Origin: Flavobacterium sp.
GTDB lineage: Bacteria > Bacteroidota > Bacteroidia > Flavobacteriales > Flavobacteriaceae
DNA length: 16,700 nt
NCBI GenBank assembly: GCA_023253295.1
Contig: JALRGZ010000155.1
Location: forward strand, 1-16,700
Reading direction: 5' to 3'
A program made the translations under genes and the position numbers. The notes under the pieces were generated by a model, which saw only the letters and a program-made list of their open reading frames with translations, ran no database searches and was not told where the DNA came from. Position 1 is the stretch's first letter, and every line of letters starts with the position of its first letter. Shown in pieces: positions 6,848 through 14,001 of this stretch.

Positions 6848-7399
6848 TTGAAAGAATCTATAGACCATTATATCCGGAAATGTATCGAAAATGATAGAGG
6901 AGGACAACAGAAAATTTATCAGTTGTTTGCTCCTGTATTGTATGGTCTTTGTTTAAAATATATGAAAAATGAAGAGGATGCTAAGGATGTTTTTCAGGAA
7001 GCCTTTGTAATTGCTTTTCAAAAAATAAATCAATACCGCTTTGAAGGAAGTTTTGAAGGCTGGTTGAAACGTATTTTTATCAATAAGCTTATAGAAACAC
7101 TCAATAAAAGAAAAAGAGAGGTTCTTTTTGCCGAAGAATTTTATCAGGAAGATGTTATCGATGAGGTTGATGAAATCGATACTTTTTCAATTCCCCAGGA
7201 ACAATTATTAGAATGTATACAGCAATTGCCTGATCAATATCGATTGGTATTTAATTTGTATTATTTTGAAAAAATGAAACACAAGGAAATTGCAAGTGCA
7301 TTGAATATTTCGGAGGGAACCTCGAAGTCTAATTTGAATCGGGCAAAGTCTAATTTGCAAAAGAAAATTACCGCCTTAATGGCTTTAAAAAATAATTAA
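6848..7399 (+). CDS. ECF-type RNA polymerase sigma factor, TTG start
   Basis: 183 residues with both domains of a group 4 sigma factor. Sigma region 2 spans about 22-90 and includes DAKDVFQEAFVIAF (44-57) for core binding and -10 recognition, followed by SFEGWLKRIFINKLIE. An acidic linker (95-113) joins it to region 4 (about 118-176) with LPDQYRLVFNLYYFE and the helix-turn-helix HKEIASALNISEGTSKSNL (145-163). The first in-frame ATG is codon 40, inside region 2, and the frame is closed by TAA at 6809-6811, so TTG at 6848 is the most reasonable start. The stop overlaps the next start as TAATG. The downstream protein is a candidate regulator. The regulon is unknown. Confidence 0.92.
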   Translation: MKESIDHYIRKCIENDRGGQQKIYQLFAPVLYGLCLKYMKNEEDAKDVFQEAFVIAFQKINQYRFEGSFEGWLKRIFINKLIETLNKRKREVLFAEEFYQEDVIDEVDEIDTFSIPQEQLLECIQQLPDQYRLVFNLYYFEKMKHKEIASALNISEGTSKSNLNRAKSNLQKKITALMALKNN

Positions 7400-8751
7400 T
7401 GCAGGATATGAAAAATGATGATATAGATAAACTTTTTTCTTCTTTAGAAGATTTTTCCAAAAACCCTCCTGATGATTTATGGAAAGGTATTGAGGAACAA
7501 TTAGATGCTCCTAAAAAGAAGAAAGGATTCGTGTATTGGTGGCCAGTAGCAGCCAGTTTGCTTATTGGGTTAGGATTATTGACTACTTTTTATTTTCAAT
7601 CGAATGAGTCCGATACTTTGAAAAATGTTCCTGTTATTCCTGAAAATGGAGTTGTAAATCGATCTGGATCTATGGATGCTGAGACGGTAAATAATACTAT
7701 TGAACAACAAGAAATTATTCAACAGAAAAAAGGAAGTATAATTTCAAAAGCAAAGGTGTTAAACAACAAAGGTGATGAAATTGAAACTAAAGTTGCTGTT
7801 TCCAAGATAGTAAAGCACTCGAAAAAGAATGGTAATTTAGTTATTCAAAAAGAGTCTGTTAATTCTAAATCTAAAGAAAATAATGTTGTTTTTAATGCTG
7901 TAAATGATAATACGAAACCATCAGGAATAAAGGAAAATGAAGTTGAAAAGGAAAAAGAGCAATTGACTGATATTAAAAAAGACGATTTACAGGATAATGC
8001 GTTGGCTGAAATAGTTAAGGAGCAACAAAACAGAGAGAAAAAAACATCATTAGAAGAAAGATGGTCAGTTCAAGTATTTGCAGGAGTTAACAATTCTCAA
8101 AACATAAAGAACCAAAAAGCTTTAGGGAACACTATAGAATCTCAAAAAGGATATAATTACGGGGTAAAAACCAATTATAAACTTAATAAACGCTGGGCTG
8201 TAAGTTCAGGTTTGAAAGTTAGTGAATTGGGACAGAAAGTAGCGAATGTTTCTTATGTAAACGCGTCTAAAAGTTTAGTAAATATTGCAAAGGGTCCTAT
8301 GGCTGATATGCCCAGTAAAGGAAATATAACGAATAATTCGAACTATTTATTTATTGGCAATGAATCCAATAAAGATAAAAATACTTTTAGTAGTACTTTT
8401 TATGATTCGGGCAATTTATCTCAAAAAGTACAGTATTTAGAAATGCCTATGGAGGTTTCTTATGCCATTTTAAACAGAGGAAAAGCACAGCTTTATTTGA
8501 ATACAGGAGGTTTTGTAGGCAAAGTTATTACTAATCAGGTTTTGCTTAATGGTGCTACTATAGGTGAAAATGCCAATGTAAATGATGTGGTTTTTGGAAC
8601 AATTTTGAGTAGTACTTTACAATACGAATTGTATAAAAAGACTAAGATTTTTGTGGAACCAGGAATGAATTATTACAATCAGCCTGTTAAAAATCAAAAT
8701 TTCAATCAGTTCCAAGTTATGTTTAATTTTGGTTTGAATGTCTCTTTTTAA
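7399..8751 (+). CDS. Sigma-linked membrane protein: cytoplasmic head, one helix, long linker, C-terminal beta-barrel
   Basis: 450 residues in four parts. Residues 1-44 are a charged head with KLFSSLEDF and PPDDLWKGIEEQL, a pattern common in proteins encoded next to Bacteroidetes sigma factors and plausibly sigma-binding. Residues 46-66 form one transmembrane helix preceded by KKKK, giving an inside-to-outside topology. Residues 70-215 are a Lys/Glu/Asn-rich linker with no obvious fold. Residues 221-450 begin RWSVQVFAGVN, continue as alternating beta strands and end VMFNFGLNVSF, typical of a porin-like outer-membrane barrel. There is no cleavable signal peptide. The start codon shares one base with the sigma factor stop, implying translational coupling. 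It is probably an anti-sigma or sigma-regulating protein. The barrel could sit in the outer membrane or be a soluble periplasmic beta domain; this cannot be settled by reading. Confidence 0.8.
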   Translation: MQDMKNDDIDKLFSSLEDFSKNPPDDLWKGIEEQLDAPKKKKGFVYWWPVAASLLIGLGLLTTFYFQSNESDTLKNVPVIPENGVVNRSGSMDAETVNNTIEQQEIIQQKKGSIISKAKVLNNKGDEIETKVAVSKIVKHSKKNGNLVIQKESVNSKSKENNVVFNAVNDNTKPSGIKENEVEKEKEQLTDIKKDDLQDNALAEIVKEQQNREKKTSLEERWSVQVFAGVNNSQNIKNQKALGNTIESQKGYNYGVKTNYKLNKRWAVSSGLKVSELGQKVANVSYVNASKSLVNIAKGPMADMPSKGNITNNSNYLFIGNESNKDKNTFSSTFYDSGNLSQKVQYLEMPMEVSYAILNRGKAQLYLNTGGFVGKVITNQVLLNGATIGENANVNDVVFGTILSSTLQYELYKKTKIFVEPGMNYYNQPVKNQNFNQFQVMFNFGLNVSF

Positions 8752-8787
8752 TTCGCTACAAATGCCTCAATACTATTGTGATTTGTG

Positions 8788-8795
8788 TATTTTTG
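8788..8795 (+). promoter_or_regulatory. Candidate -7 element that fixes the start of the pseudouridine synthase gene
   Basis: TATTTTTG is a perfect TAnnTTTG match. Transcription would begin near 8802, after the in-frame GTG at 8785 and about 13 bases before the ATG at 8815. This supports 8815 as the real start. No -33 match at normal spacing was found. Confidence 0.55.
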
Positions 8796-8814
8796 CGCAA
8801 ATTTTACTTCCAGC

Positions 8815-9441
8815 ATGTCGCATCAGCATTTTATTCTTCATAAGCCTTATGGTTATTTAAGTCAATTTATTTACGAATTGAAACGTAAAAAACGCCTTTT
8901 AGGAGAATTATATGATTTTCCCGAAGGTACTATGGCTATAGGTCGCTTAGACGAAGATTCCGAAGGTTTGTTATTACTTACAACCGATGGAATGATGAGT
9001 GAAATAGTTCGTTCTAAAAAAGTGGAAAAGGAGTATTATGTTCAGGTTGATGGAATTATTACTCAGGAAGCTGTTGACGAACTTAAAAAAGGAGTTCTAA
9101 TTGGTACTAAGAAAGGGAAGTATAAAACAAAACCCTGCGAAGCAAGACTAATACCTGAAATTCCGGAATTTGGAGACAGAGGACGAAAAATCAGAGATGA
9201 ACGTCATGGCCCGACTTCCTGGGCATCAATTGCTGTTAGAGAAGGTAAATTTCGTCAGGTACGAAAAATGACATCAGCGGTTGGCTTTCCTACTTTACGA
9301 TTAGTTCGTGTACGAATTGGTAATGTGTTCCTTGGAGATTTGCAGGCTGGAGAAGTAAAAGAAGTCATTGATTTTAATCTCGATGAAAAAGTCAATACCA
9401 AAGGCGATAATAATTGCAATGACAATGACAAAAATTCTTAG
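8815..9441 (+). CDS. RluE-like 23S rRNA pseudouridine synthase (RsuA/RluB/E/F family)
   Basis: 208 residues from the ATG at 8815. The frame stays open to a GTG at 8785, but the extra ten residues are not family-like and a -7 element overlaps them. The family motif GRLDEDSEGLLLLT (43-56) contains the catalytic Asp46. Other conserved segments are FILHKPYGYLSQF near the N-terminus, EKEYYVQVDG (71-80) and the C-terminal GKFRQVRKM (144-152). There is no N-terminal S4 RNA-binding domain, which matches RluE (23S rRNA U2457 in E. coli) rather than RsuA, RluB or RluF. The target site is inferred. The protein ends in an Asn/Asp-rich tail (about 196-208) that is probably disordered. trmL follows 42 bases downstream, so two RNA-modification genes are likely co-transcribed. 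Confidence 0.9.
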   Translation: MSHQHFILHKPYGYLSQFIYELKRKKRLLGELYDFPEGTMAIGRLDEDSEGLLLLTTDGMMSEIVRSKKVEKEYYVQVDGIITQEAVDELKKGVLIGTKKGKYKTKPCEARLIPEIPEFGDRGRKIRDERHGPTSWASIAVREGKFRQVRKMTSAVGFPTLRLVRVRIGNVFLGDLQAGEVKEVIDFNLDEKVNTKGDNNCNDNDKNS

Positions 9442-9455
9442 AAATTGCTAAATAA

Positions 9456-9476
9456 ATCTAAAATCTAAAATCTAAA
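9456..9476 (+). repeat. Three perfect heptamers (ATCTAAA) between two RNA-modification genes
   Basis: ATCTAAA occurs three times head to tail, ending 7 bases before the trmL ATG. Each unit contains TAA, and because 7 is not a multiple of 3 the three TAAs fall in all three plus-strand reading frames (9459, 9466, 9473). Confidence 0.9.
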
Positions 9477-9483
9477 ATTGCAT

Positions 9484-9942
9484 ATGTTAAACATAGTTTT
9501 AGTAGAACCTGAAATTCCAAATAATACTGGTAATATTGGACGTTTATGTGTAGGAACCGAAAGTCGCTTGCACCTGATTCATCCATTTGGTTTTGTAATT
9601 AATGACAAAAATTTGAAACGTTCCGGTTTGGATTATTGGGTGCATCTTGATGTGATTGAATATCAAAATGTAGTCGAATGGATGCTGCAAATTCCGGATA
9701 AATCCAGAGTTTTCCTGATGAGTTCTCATGCTGATAATTCGTATTTGGATATTGAATTTCAAGATGAAGATTGGTTAGTTTTTGGAAAAGAAAGTGTGGG
9801 TTTGAGTAAAGAATTTTTGAGTTTATTTGCAAAAGAAAACCAATTAAAAATTCCAATGTCTACTAAAATCAGAAGTTTTAATATTGCAAATTCAGTCGCT
9901 TTTGTCGTGGGGGAAGCGAAAAGACAGCTTTTTTTGAAGTAA
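9484..9942 (+). CDS. trmL: tRNA (cytidine(34)-2'-O)-methyltransferase, TrmL-like SPOUT enzyme
   Basis: 152 residues from the ATG at 9484; an in-frame TTG two codons earlier is less likely because homologues begin MLNIVL. Opening segment EPEIPNNTGNIGRL (8-21), then the SPOUT knot segments VFGKESVGLS (99-108), IPM (123-125) and RSFNIANSVAFVVGEAKRQ (130-148), which form the S-adenosylmethionine-binding trefoil knot. TrmL 2'-O-methylates the wobble nucleotide of leucine tRNAs in E. coli. The length is standard for the family. It lies downstream of the pseudouridine synthase and has no promoter of its own in the 42-base gap. It converges on the FecE-like gene across 88 bases. Confidence 0.93.
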   Translation: MLNIVLVEPEIPNNTGNIGRLCVGTESRLHLIHPFGFVINDKNLKRSGLDYWVHLDVIEYQNVVEWMLQIPDKSRVFLMSSHADNSYLDIEFQDEDWLVFGKESVGLSKEFLSLFAKENQLKIPMSTKIRSFNIANSVAFVVGEAKRQLFLK

Positions 9943-10000
9943 TATGTAATCAGTTGTCAGATTTCAAAAAATAATGGAATTCTAAATAATTTAAAAAAAA

Positions 10001-10035
10001 ATCTTGGAAAACTTAGTGAAATCTTTGTGGTTAAG
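10001..10035. repeat. Degenerate decamer array between convergent genes
   Basis: Three successive 10-base blocks, ATCTTGGAAA, ACTTAGTGAA and ATCTTTGTGG, followed by TTAAG, share a CTT(N)G core at a period of about 10-11 bases. The array fills the end of the trmL to FecE-like gap and overlaps the last codons of the FecE-like gene. Similar CTTTGTG-rich strings are familiar from other Flavobacterium intergenic regions (from memory, unchecked). The rest of the 9943-10000 gap is AT-rich with no recognised site. Confidence 0.5.
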
Positions 10036-10816
10036 AAATAATAAATTTTCCTTTAGTTTCATCAAATACAATATGTTCGTCCTTGAATAGTGTGTTGAAA
10101 ACACCTTTAGAAATTAAATTACAGGGTTGGTCCTGAACAATCATTTCGGGCGTCATGATAATCATCTCGTCACTCAATTGAATGGCCAAATCAATATCAT
10201 GAGTGGAAAAAAGAATACATTTTTCGGTTTCCTTTGTAAGTTTTTTTAGGAGTTTGAATAAGGCAACTTTATGAAGTAAATCCAAATGGGTTGTTGGTTC
10301 GTCAAGGATAATTAGTGGTGTATCCTGAGCCAATGCTCTTGCTACCAAAACCTTTTGTAATTGACCGTCACTTATTTCGTAATGTCTTTTGTTTGTCAAA
10401 TGTTCAATTTGCGTAAGCATTAAAGCTTGGCTTACTTTTTCTTTGTCTTCTTCGGTTAAAGTTCCAATCCAATTGGTGTAAGGTTGTCTTCCTAAAGCAA
10501 CAAGTTCAAAAACACTAAGATTGCTTGGAGGTAATTTTTCGGTTAATACGACACTTAGATTTTTGGCTAAAGCCAAAGGATTCATATGATGAATATCTTT
10601 TTCGTTTAATATTACAGTTCCGGAAATAGGTTTTTGAATGCCTGTAATGGTTCGTAACAAAGTTGATTTTCCAATACCATTTGCCCCAATTAGGGCTACA
10701 AGTTTTCCTTTTTCCAATTTCAAATCAATATTGGTAGCCACAATATTTTGTTCTTTTTTGTGGGTGTATCCAATGCTAATTTGCCTGGCTTGTAATATGG
10801 TGTTAGAATTACTCAT
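10031..10816 (-). CDS. FecE/BtuD-type ABC transporter ATP-binding protein, no permease nearby
   Basis: 261 residues with a complete nucleotide-binding domain: Walker A GANGIGKST (44-52), signature ISDGQ (148-152, for LSGGQ), Walker B LIILDEP (168-174), D-loop THLDL (176-180) and H-loop His206. The segment LSVFELVALGRQPYT (100-114) is typical of ATPases that pair with FecCD-type permeases importing iron-siderophores, haem or cobalamin. The Q-loop Gln is replaced (VVLTEK, Thr92), which also appears in related Bacteroidetes ATPases (from memory). No FecCD permease or binding protein is encoded in the window. The gene follows the ABC exporter by 6 bases and shares its operon. The substrate is unknown. 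Loss of the partner genes or pairing with a permease elsewhere are both possible. Confidence 0.88.
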   Translation of the reverse strand: MSNSNTILQARQISIGYTHKKEQNIVATNIDLKLEKGKLVALIGANGIGKSTLLRTITGIQKPISGTVILNEKDIHHMNPLALAKNLSVVLTEKLPPSNLSVFELVALGRQPYTNWIGTLTEEDKEKVSQALMLTQIEHLTNKRHYEISDGQLQKVLVARALAQDTPLIILDEPTTHLDLLHKVALFKLLKKLTKETEKCILFSTHDIDLAIQLSDEMIIMTPEMIVQDQPCNLISKGVFNTLFKDEHIVFDETKGKFIIS

Positions 10817-10822
10817 TTTGAA

Positions 10823-12577
10823 TTATTCAGCTAATGAAAATTGAGAATCGTATAGGTTTTTATAATAACCGGATTCTTTATTAATCAGTTCTTGGTGTGT
10901 TCCTTCTTCAACAATTAAACCTTTGTCCATTACAACAATTTTATCGGCATTGACAATAGTTGCTAAACGATGTGCTATTACAATAGAAGTTCTGCCTTTA
11001 GTAATGGTTTCGGTAGCGCGTTGAATTAATTCTTCAGAATAGGTGTCTATCGAAGAAGTTGCTTCGTCCAAAATTAAAATACTTGGATTACTCACATAAG
11101 CTCTTAAAAAAGCAATCAATTGACGTTGTCCGGATGAAAGCATCACACCGCGTTCTTTTACGTCAAAATCATAATTATCGGGTAAACTCATAATAAAATC
11201 ATGTACGCCTATTTCTTTTGCGGCAGCATAAACATTTTCTCTACTAATATCGGGATTGTTTAATGTGATATTGTTGTAAATGGTATCTGCAAAAAGAAAT
11301 ACATCCTGTAAAACAATTGCAATTTGTTTTCTAAGTGAACTCAACGTATAATCTTCGATGTTGATATTGTCAATACAAATAGTACCACTTTTTATTTCGT
11401 AAAAACGATTCAATAAGTTGATGATGGTTGATTTTCCGGCACCGGTTGAACCAACAATAGCAATTGTCTCCCCCGAATTTACTTTTAAGTTAATCCCTTT
11501 GATAACCTCTTCATTATCGATATAGCTGAAACGAACCTCTTTGAAAGTAATATTCCCATCAAAAACTGGCGCTTCAATAGTTCCGTTATCCTGAATTTGA
11601 TCCTGAGTATCGATGATTTCAAAAACACGATTGGCCGAGATCATTCCGAGTTGCATCTCATTGAATTTATCTGCAATTTGGCGTAAAGGATTGAAAAGTA
11701 AACTGATAAACATAGTGTATGAAAACAAATCCCCAAACGTGGTAAAATGATCACCATTTAGGATTTTAATACCTCCATACAAAACCACACATCCTAGTGT
11801 TAATGACGAAATAATATCGGCAATAGGGAAGAAGATAGAGTTGTAAAGAATTGTTTTAATCCAGGCATTTTGATGTTTTTCGTTGATGTCTTTAAATTTT
11901 TGTGATTCAATTTCTTCACGGTTGAACAATTGTACAATCTTCATTCCGGTAACACGTTCTTGAACGAAGGTGTTCATATTGGCAATTTGCGCGCGTACTT
12001 CCTCAAAAGCGACTTGCATTTTGCGTTGGAAAATACGAGTGACGTACACAAGAATAGGCATAGCAACAATAACTATCCAAGTGAGTTTCCAGTTCATGTA
12101 AAACATGAAAATAAGTACAACCAACATTTTCATCATGTCACTTATAATCATAAATAAACCTTGACTAAAAATACGAGCAATCGATTCGATGTCAGATACA
12201 GAGCGGGTTACGAGTTGACCTACCGGAACCAAATCAAAATATTTCATCCTAAAACTCAGGATGTGCCTGAATAATTTGATTCGAATGTCCTTTACAATAT
12301 CCTGACCAAGCCAGTTAGCCCAATACACAAAATAAAACTGAGAAAAAACCTCCAGCAATAGCACAATTCCCATCAAACAGATGTAGAACAAAAGTCCCGA
12401 AGCGTCTTCTTTTTGGATATAACTATCCACTGTTTGCTTCAATAAATAAGGTCTTAAGGCTGAAAATATCGATAATGAAATGGCAAATAGCACCACGCCA
12501 TTAAAACGCCATTGATAAGGTTTTGTATAGTGTAATATTCTTTTAAATAATCTTTTGTCAAATGCTTTTGCTTTCAT
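10823..12577 (-). CDS. MsbA-like ABC exporter (fused transmembrane and ATPase domains)
   Basis: 584 residues, a half-transporter that should act as a homodimer. The transmembrane domain (about 24-310) has hydrophobic helices near 26-42, 62-82, 140-175 and 245-295. The ATPase domain (about 341-584) has Walker A GSTGAGKST (376-384), Q-loop Q424, signature LSSGQRQ (480-486), Walker B LILDEAT (501-507) and H-loop H536. This is the ABCB type that exports lipids, lipid A precursors or drugs; which one cannot be told from the sequence. It is 70 bases downstream of truA on the same strand, with a heptamer array and hairpin between, and 6 bases upstream of the FecE-like gene. The ATG at 12577 gives the usual basic N-terminus before helix 1. 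Confidence 0.93.
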   Translation of the reverse strand: MKAKAFDKRLFKRILHYTKPYQWRFNGVVLFAISLSIFSALRPYLLKQTVDSYIQKEDASGLLFYICLMGIVLLLEVFSQFYFVYWANWLGQDIVKDIRIKLFRHILSFRMKYFDLVPVGQLVTRSVSDIESIARIFSQGLFMIISDMMKMLVVLIFMFYMNWKLTWIVIVAMPILVYVTRIFQRKMQVAFEEVRAQIANMNTFVQERVTGMKIVQLFNREEIESQKFKDINEKHQNAWIKTILYNSIFFPIADIISSLTLGCVVLYGGIKILNGDHFTTFGDLFSYTMFISLLFNPLRQIADKFNEMQLGMISANRVFEIIDTQDQIQDNGTIEAPVFDGNITFKEVRFSYIDNEEVIKGINLKVNSGETIAIVGSTGAGKSTIINLLNRFYEIKSGTICIDNINIEDYTLSSLRKQIAIVLQDVFLFADTIYNNITLNNPDISRENVYAAAKEIGVHDFIMSLPDNYDFDVKERGVMLSSGQRQLIAFLRAYVSNPSILILDEATSSIDTYSEELIQRATETITKGRTSIVIAHRLATIVNADKIVVMDKGLIVEEGTHQELINKESGYYKNLYDSQFSLAE

Positions 12578-12585
12578 TTTTTTAT

Positions 12586-12621
12586 TTTAGTTCTTAGTCA
12601 TTAGTTTTTTAGTCCTTAGTT
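12586..12621 (-). repeat. Five heptamers RACTAAN in the leader of the ABC exporter
   Basis: On the plus strand NTTAGTY occurs at 12586-12592, 12593-12599, 12600-12606, 12608-12614 and 12615-12621, with one extra T at 12607. Read in the direction of the ABC exporter gene this is RACTAAN, and each unit contains TAA. Two further units in opposite orientation lie at 12639-12652 and form the hairpin listed separately. Confidence 0.85.
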
Positions 12622-12651
12622 TTAAACTATGGCCTGGGAACTAAGGACTAA
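12609..12651. repeat. Perfect 13-base inverted repeat (hairpin) over the truA stop
   Basis: TTAGTCCTTAGTT (12609-12621) pairs perfectly with AACTAAGGACTAA (12639-12651) around a 17-base loop. The right arm contains the truA stop codon (12648-12650). On the transcribed strand no U-run follows, so it is not a canonical intrinsic terminator. It could pause polymerase, mark a transcript end for processing, or be a repeat remnant. Confidence 0.85.
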
Positions 12652-13388
12652 TCCTCTATATAAGGATATTCTATTTTAGTTAAATACAATCCATGAGCCG
12701 GAACCGAAAATCCTGCTTTTTCTCTGTTTTTACTTTCAATAATAGCAATAAAATCGTTTATATTTATTTTGTGTAAACCAATATTTACGAGTGTCCCCAC
12801 AATAGAACGAACCATGTTTCGTAAAAATCGATTGGCTGAAATAGTAAAAATTAATTTGTTTTCCTCCTTTTTCCAGTAAGCTTCGTAAATGCTGCAATCA
12901 AAGGTGTTGACATCAGTGTTGACTTTCGAAAAGCATTGAAAATCGGTGTAATTCAATAATAATTGAGCCGCTTCATTCATTAGTTCAATATCCAGACTTT
13001 GATTGAAATACCAACTCTGCTCTTGTAAAAAAGCATCTTTAAAAATATTGATATGATATTCATACGTTCTTTTAGTAGCATCAAAGCGACAATGCGCTTC
13101 TTCCTCTACGGCATATATGTTATAAATAACAATATCTTTAGGAAGATAGGAGTTGAGTTTATGAATTAACTTTGGAATATCTAAAGGAGTTTCAAAATCA
13201 AAATGGGCGTACATTTCTCTGGCATGAACACCGGTGTCCGTGCGTCCGGCTCCCATTAAACTTATCTCTGAATATAATAAAACAGAAAAAGCTTTATTCA
13301 AAGTTTCTTGTACCGAAGCAGCATTTGGTTGTATTTGCCAACCATGATAAGGGGTTCCGTTGTAGGCTAATTTTATAAAATATCTCAA
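12648..13388 (-). CDS. truA: tRNA pseudouridine(38-40) synthase TruA, TTG start
   Basis: 246 residues, standard for TruA, which forms pseudouridine at positions 38-40 of tRNA anticodon arms. Landmarks are RYFIKLAYNGTPYHGWQ (2-18), the catalytic segment GAGRTDTGVHA (46-56) with Asp51, RFDATKRTYEY (101-111), NRFLRNMVRSIVGTL (186-200) and SVPAHGLYL (228-236). The start is TTG at 13388: homologues begin MRYF at exactly this point, a stop lies in frame upstream, and no ATG occurs before the catalytic region. The TTG lies in a repeat-like ACTTGAG string at the end of an 8-base array. The ABC exporter gene is downstream. Divergent from the phosphoesterase gene. Confidence 0.95.
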   Translation of the reverse strand: MRYFIKLAYNGTPYHGWQIQPNAASVQETLNKAFSVLLYSEISLMGAGRTDTGVHAREMYAHFDFETPLDIPKLIHKLNSYLPKDIVIYNIYAVEEEAHCRFDATKRTYEYHINIFKDAFLQEQSWYFNQSLDIELMNEAAQLLLNYTDFQCFSKVNTDVNTFDCSIYEAYWKKEENKLIFTISANRFLRNMVRSIVGTLVNIGLHKININDFIAIIESKNREKAGFSVPAHGLYLTKIEYPYIED

Positions 13389-13397
13389 GTTTTTTAT

Positions 13398-13429
13398 CTC
13401 AAAGTTTCAGAATTTCAAAGGTACAAAGT
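13398..13429 (-). repeat. Four degenerate octamers overlapping the truA promoter
   Basis: Read on the truA strand, ACTTTGTA, CCTTTGAA, ATTCTGAA and ACTTTGAG follow one another with an exact 8-base period and a CTTTG-like core. The predicted -7 element spans the first two units. Confidence 0.6.
13416..13423 (-). promoter_or_regulatory. Candidate -7 element of truA
   Basis: TACCTTTG on the minus strand is an exact TAnnTTTG match, with TTTTTG 16 bases upstream as a possible -33 element. Transcription would start near 13409, about 20 bases before the TTG start. Confidence 0.5.
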
Positions 13430-13469
13430 TTTTATGTTGCAAAAAGGTTAAAAGTTTTTTCCTCTCATG

Positions 13470-13477
13470 TATCTTTG
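13470..13477 (+). promoter_or_regulatory. Candidate -7 element of the phosphoesterase gene
   Basis: TATCTTTG is an exact TAnnTTTG match 26 bases before the ATG at 13504. No -33 element at normal spacing is visible. Confidence 0.5.
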
Positions 13478-13503
13478 TTGTTTTACAATTTTTAGCTTTT
13501 CTA

Positions 13504-14001
13504 ATGAAAAAAATCCTTTTGCTTTCGGATACGCACAGCCATATTGATGATGCCATTTTAAAATATGTTCAACAAGCCGATGAGGTTTGGCATGCAGGCG
13601 ATATTGGCGATTTGAAAGTAACTGATACCCTTAAAAAATACAAACCTCTGCGTGCTGTTTACGGCAATATCGATGATGCTCAGGCGCGTTTAGAATTTCC
13701 TTTACACAATCGTTTTATGTGTGAAGGTGTGTCGGTTTGGATAACGCATATTGGTGGTTATCCCGGTAAATACAATCCGAAAATTAAAGCCGAAATGGCT
13801 GCTAATCCGCCTCAATTGTTCATTTGCGGACATTCGCATATTTTAAAAGTAATGTTCGATAAAAAACACAATCTTTTACACATGAATCCAGGAGCCTGTG
13901 GTAAAAGTGGTTTTCATCAGGTGCGTACCATGTTACGATTTGTTATTGAGGGAGATAAAATCAAAGATTTGGAAATAATAGAATTAGAAAAAAGAGTCTA
14001 G
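13504..14001 (+). CDS. YfcE-type metallophosphoesterase
   Basis: 165 residues, the usual size for the small calcineurin-like YfcE/MJ0936 group. All metal-binding positions are present: D9 and H11 (SDTH), D33 (AGDIGD), N55 (GNID), H82 (THIGG) and GHSH with H110 and H112. E. coli YfcE hydrolyses artificial phosphodiesters; natural substrates are not settled, so only a hydrolase role is stated. It should be cytoplasmic (no signal peptide). It is transcribed alone, divergent from truA, and its stop codon touches the stop codon of the convergent histidine kinase gene with no base between. Confidence 0.92.
   Translation: MKKILLLSDTHSHIDDAILKYVQQADEVWHAGDIGDLKVTDTLKKYKPLRAVYGNIDDAQARLEFPLHNRFMCEGVSVWITHIGGYPGKYNPKIKAEMAANPPQLFICGHSHILKVMFDKKHNLLHMNPGACGKSGFHQVRTMLRFVIEGDKIKDLEIIELEKRV

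Noticed and set aside
8785..8814. GTG at 8785 as the start of the pseudouridine synthase
   Set aside because: A perfect -7 promoter element lies at 8788-8795, and homologues start at the MSHQHF-like segment encoded from 8815.
9544..9856. Two minus-strand frames opposite trmL
   Set aside because: Both lie wholly within the conserved trmL reading frame and have no family-like features.
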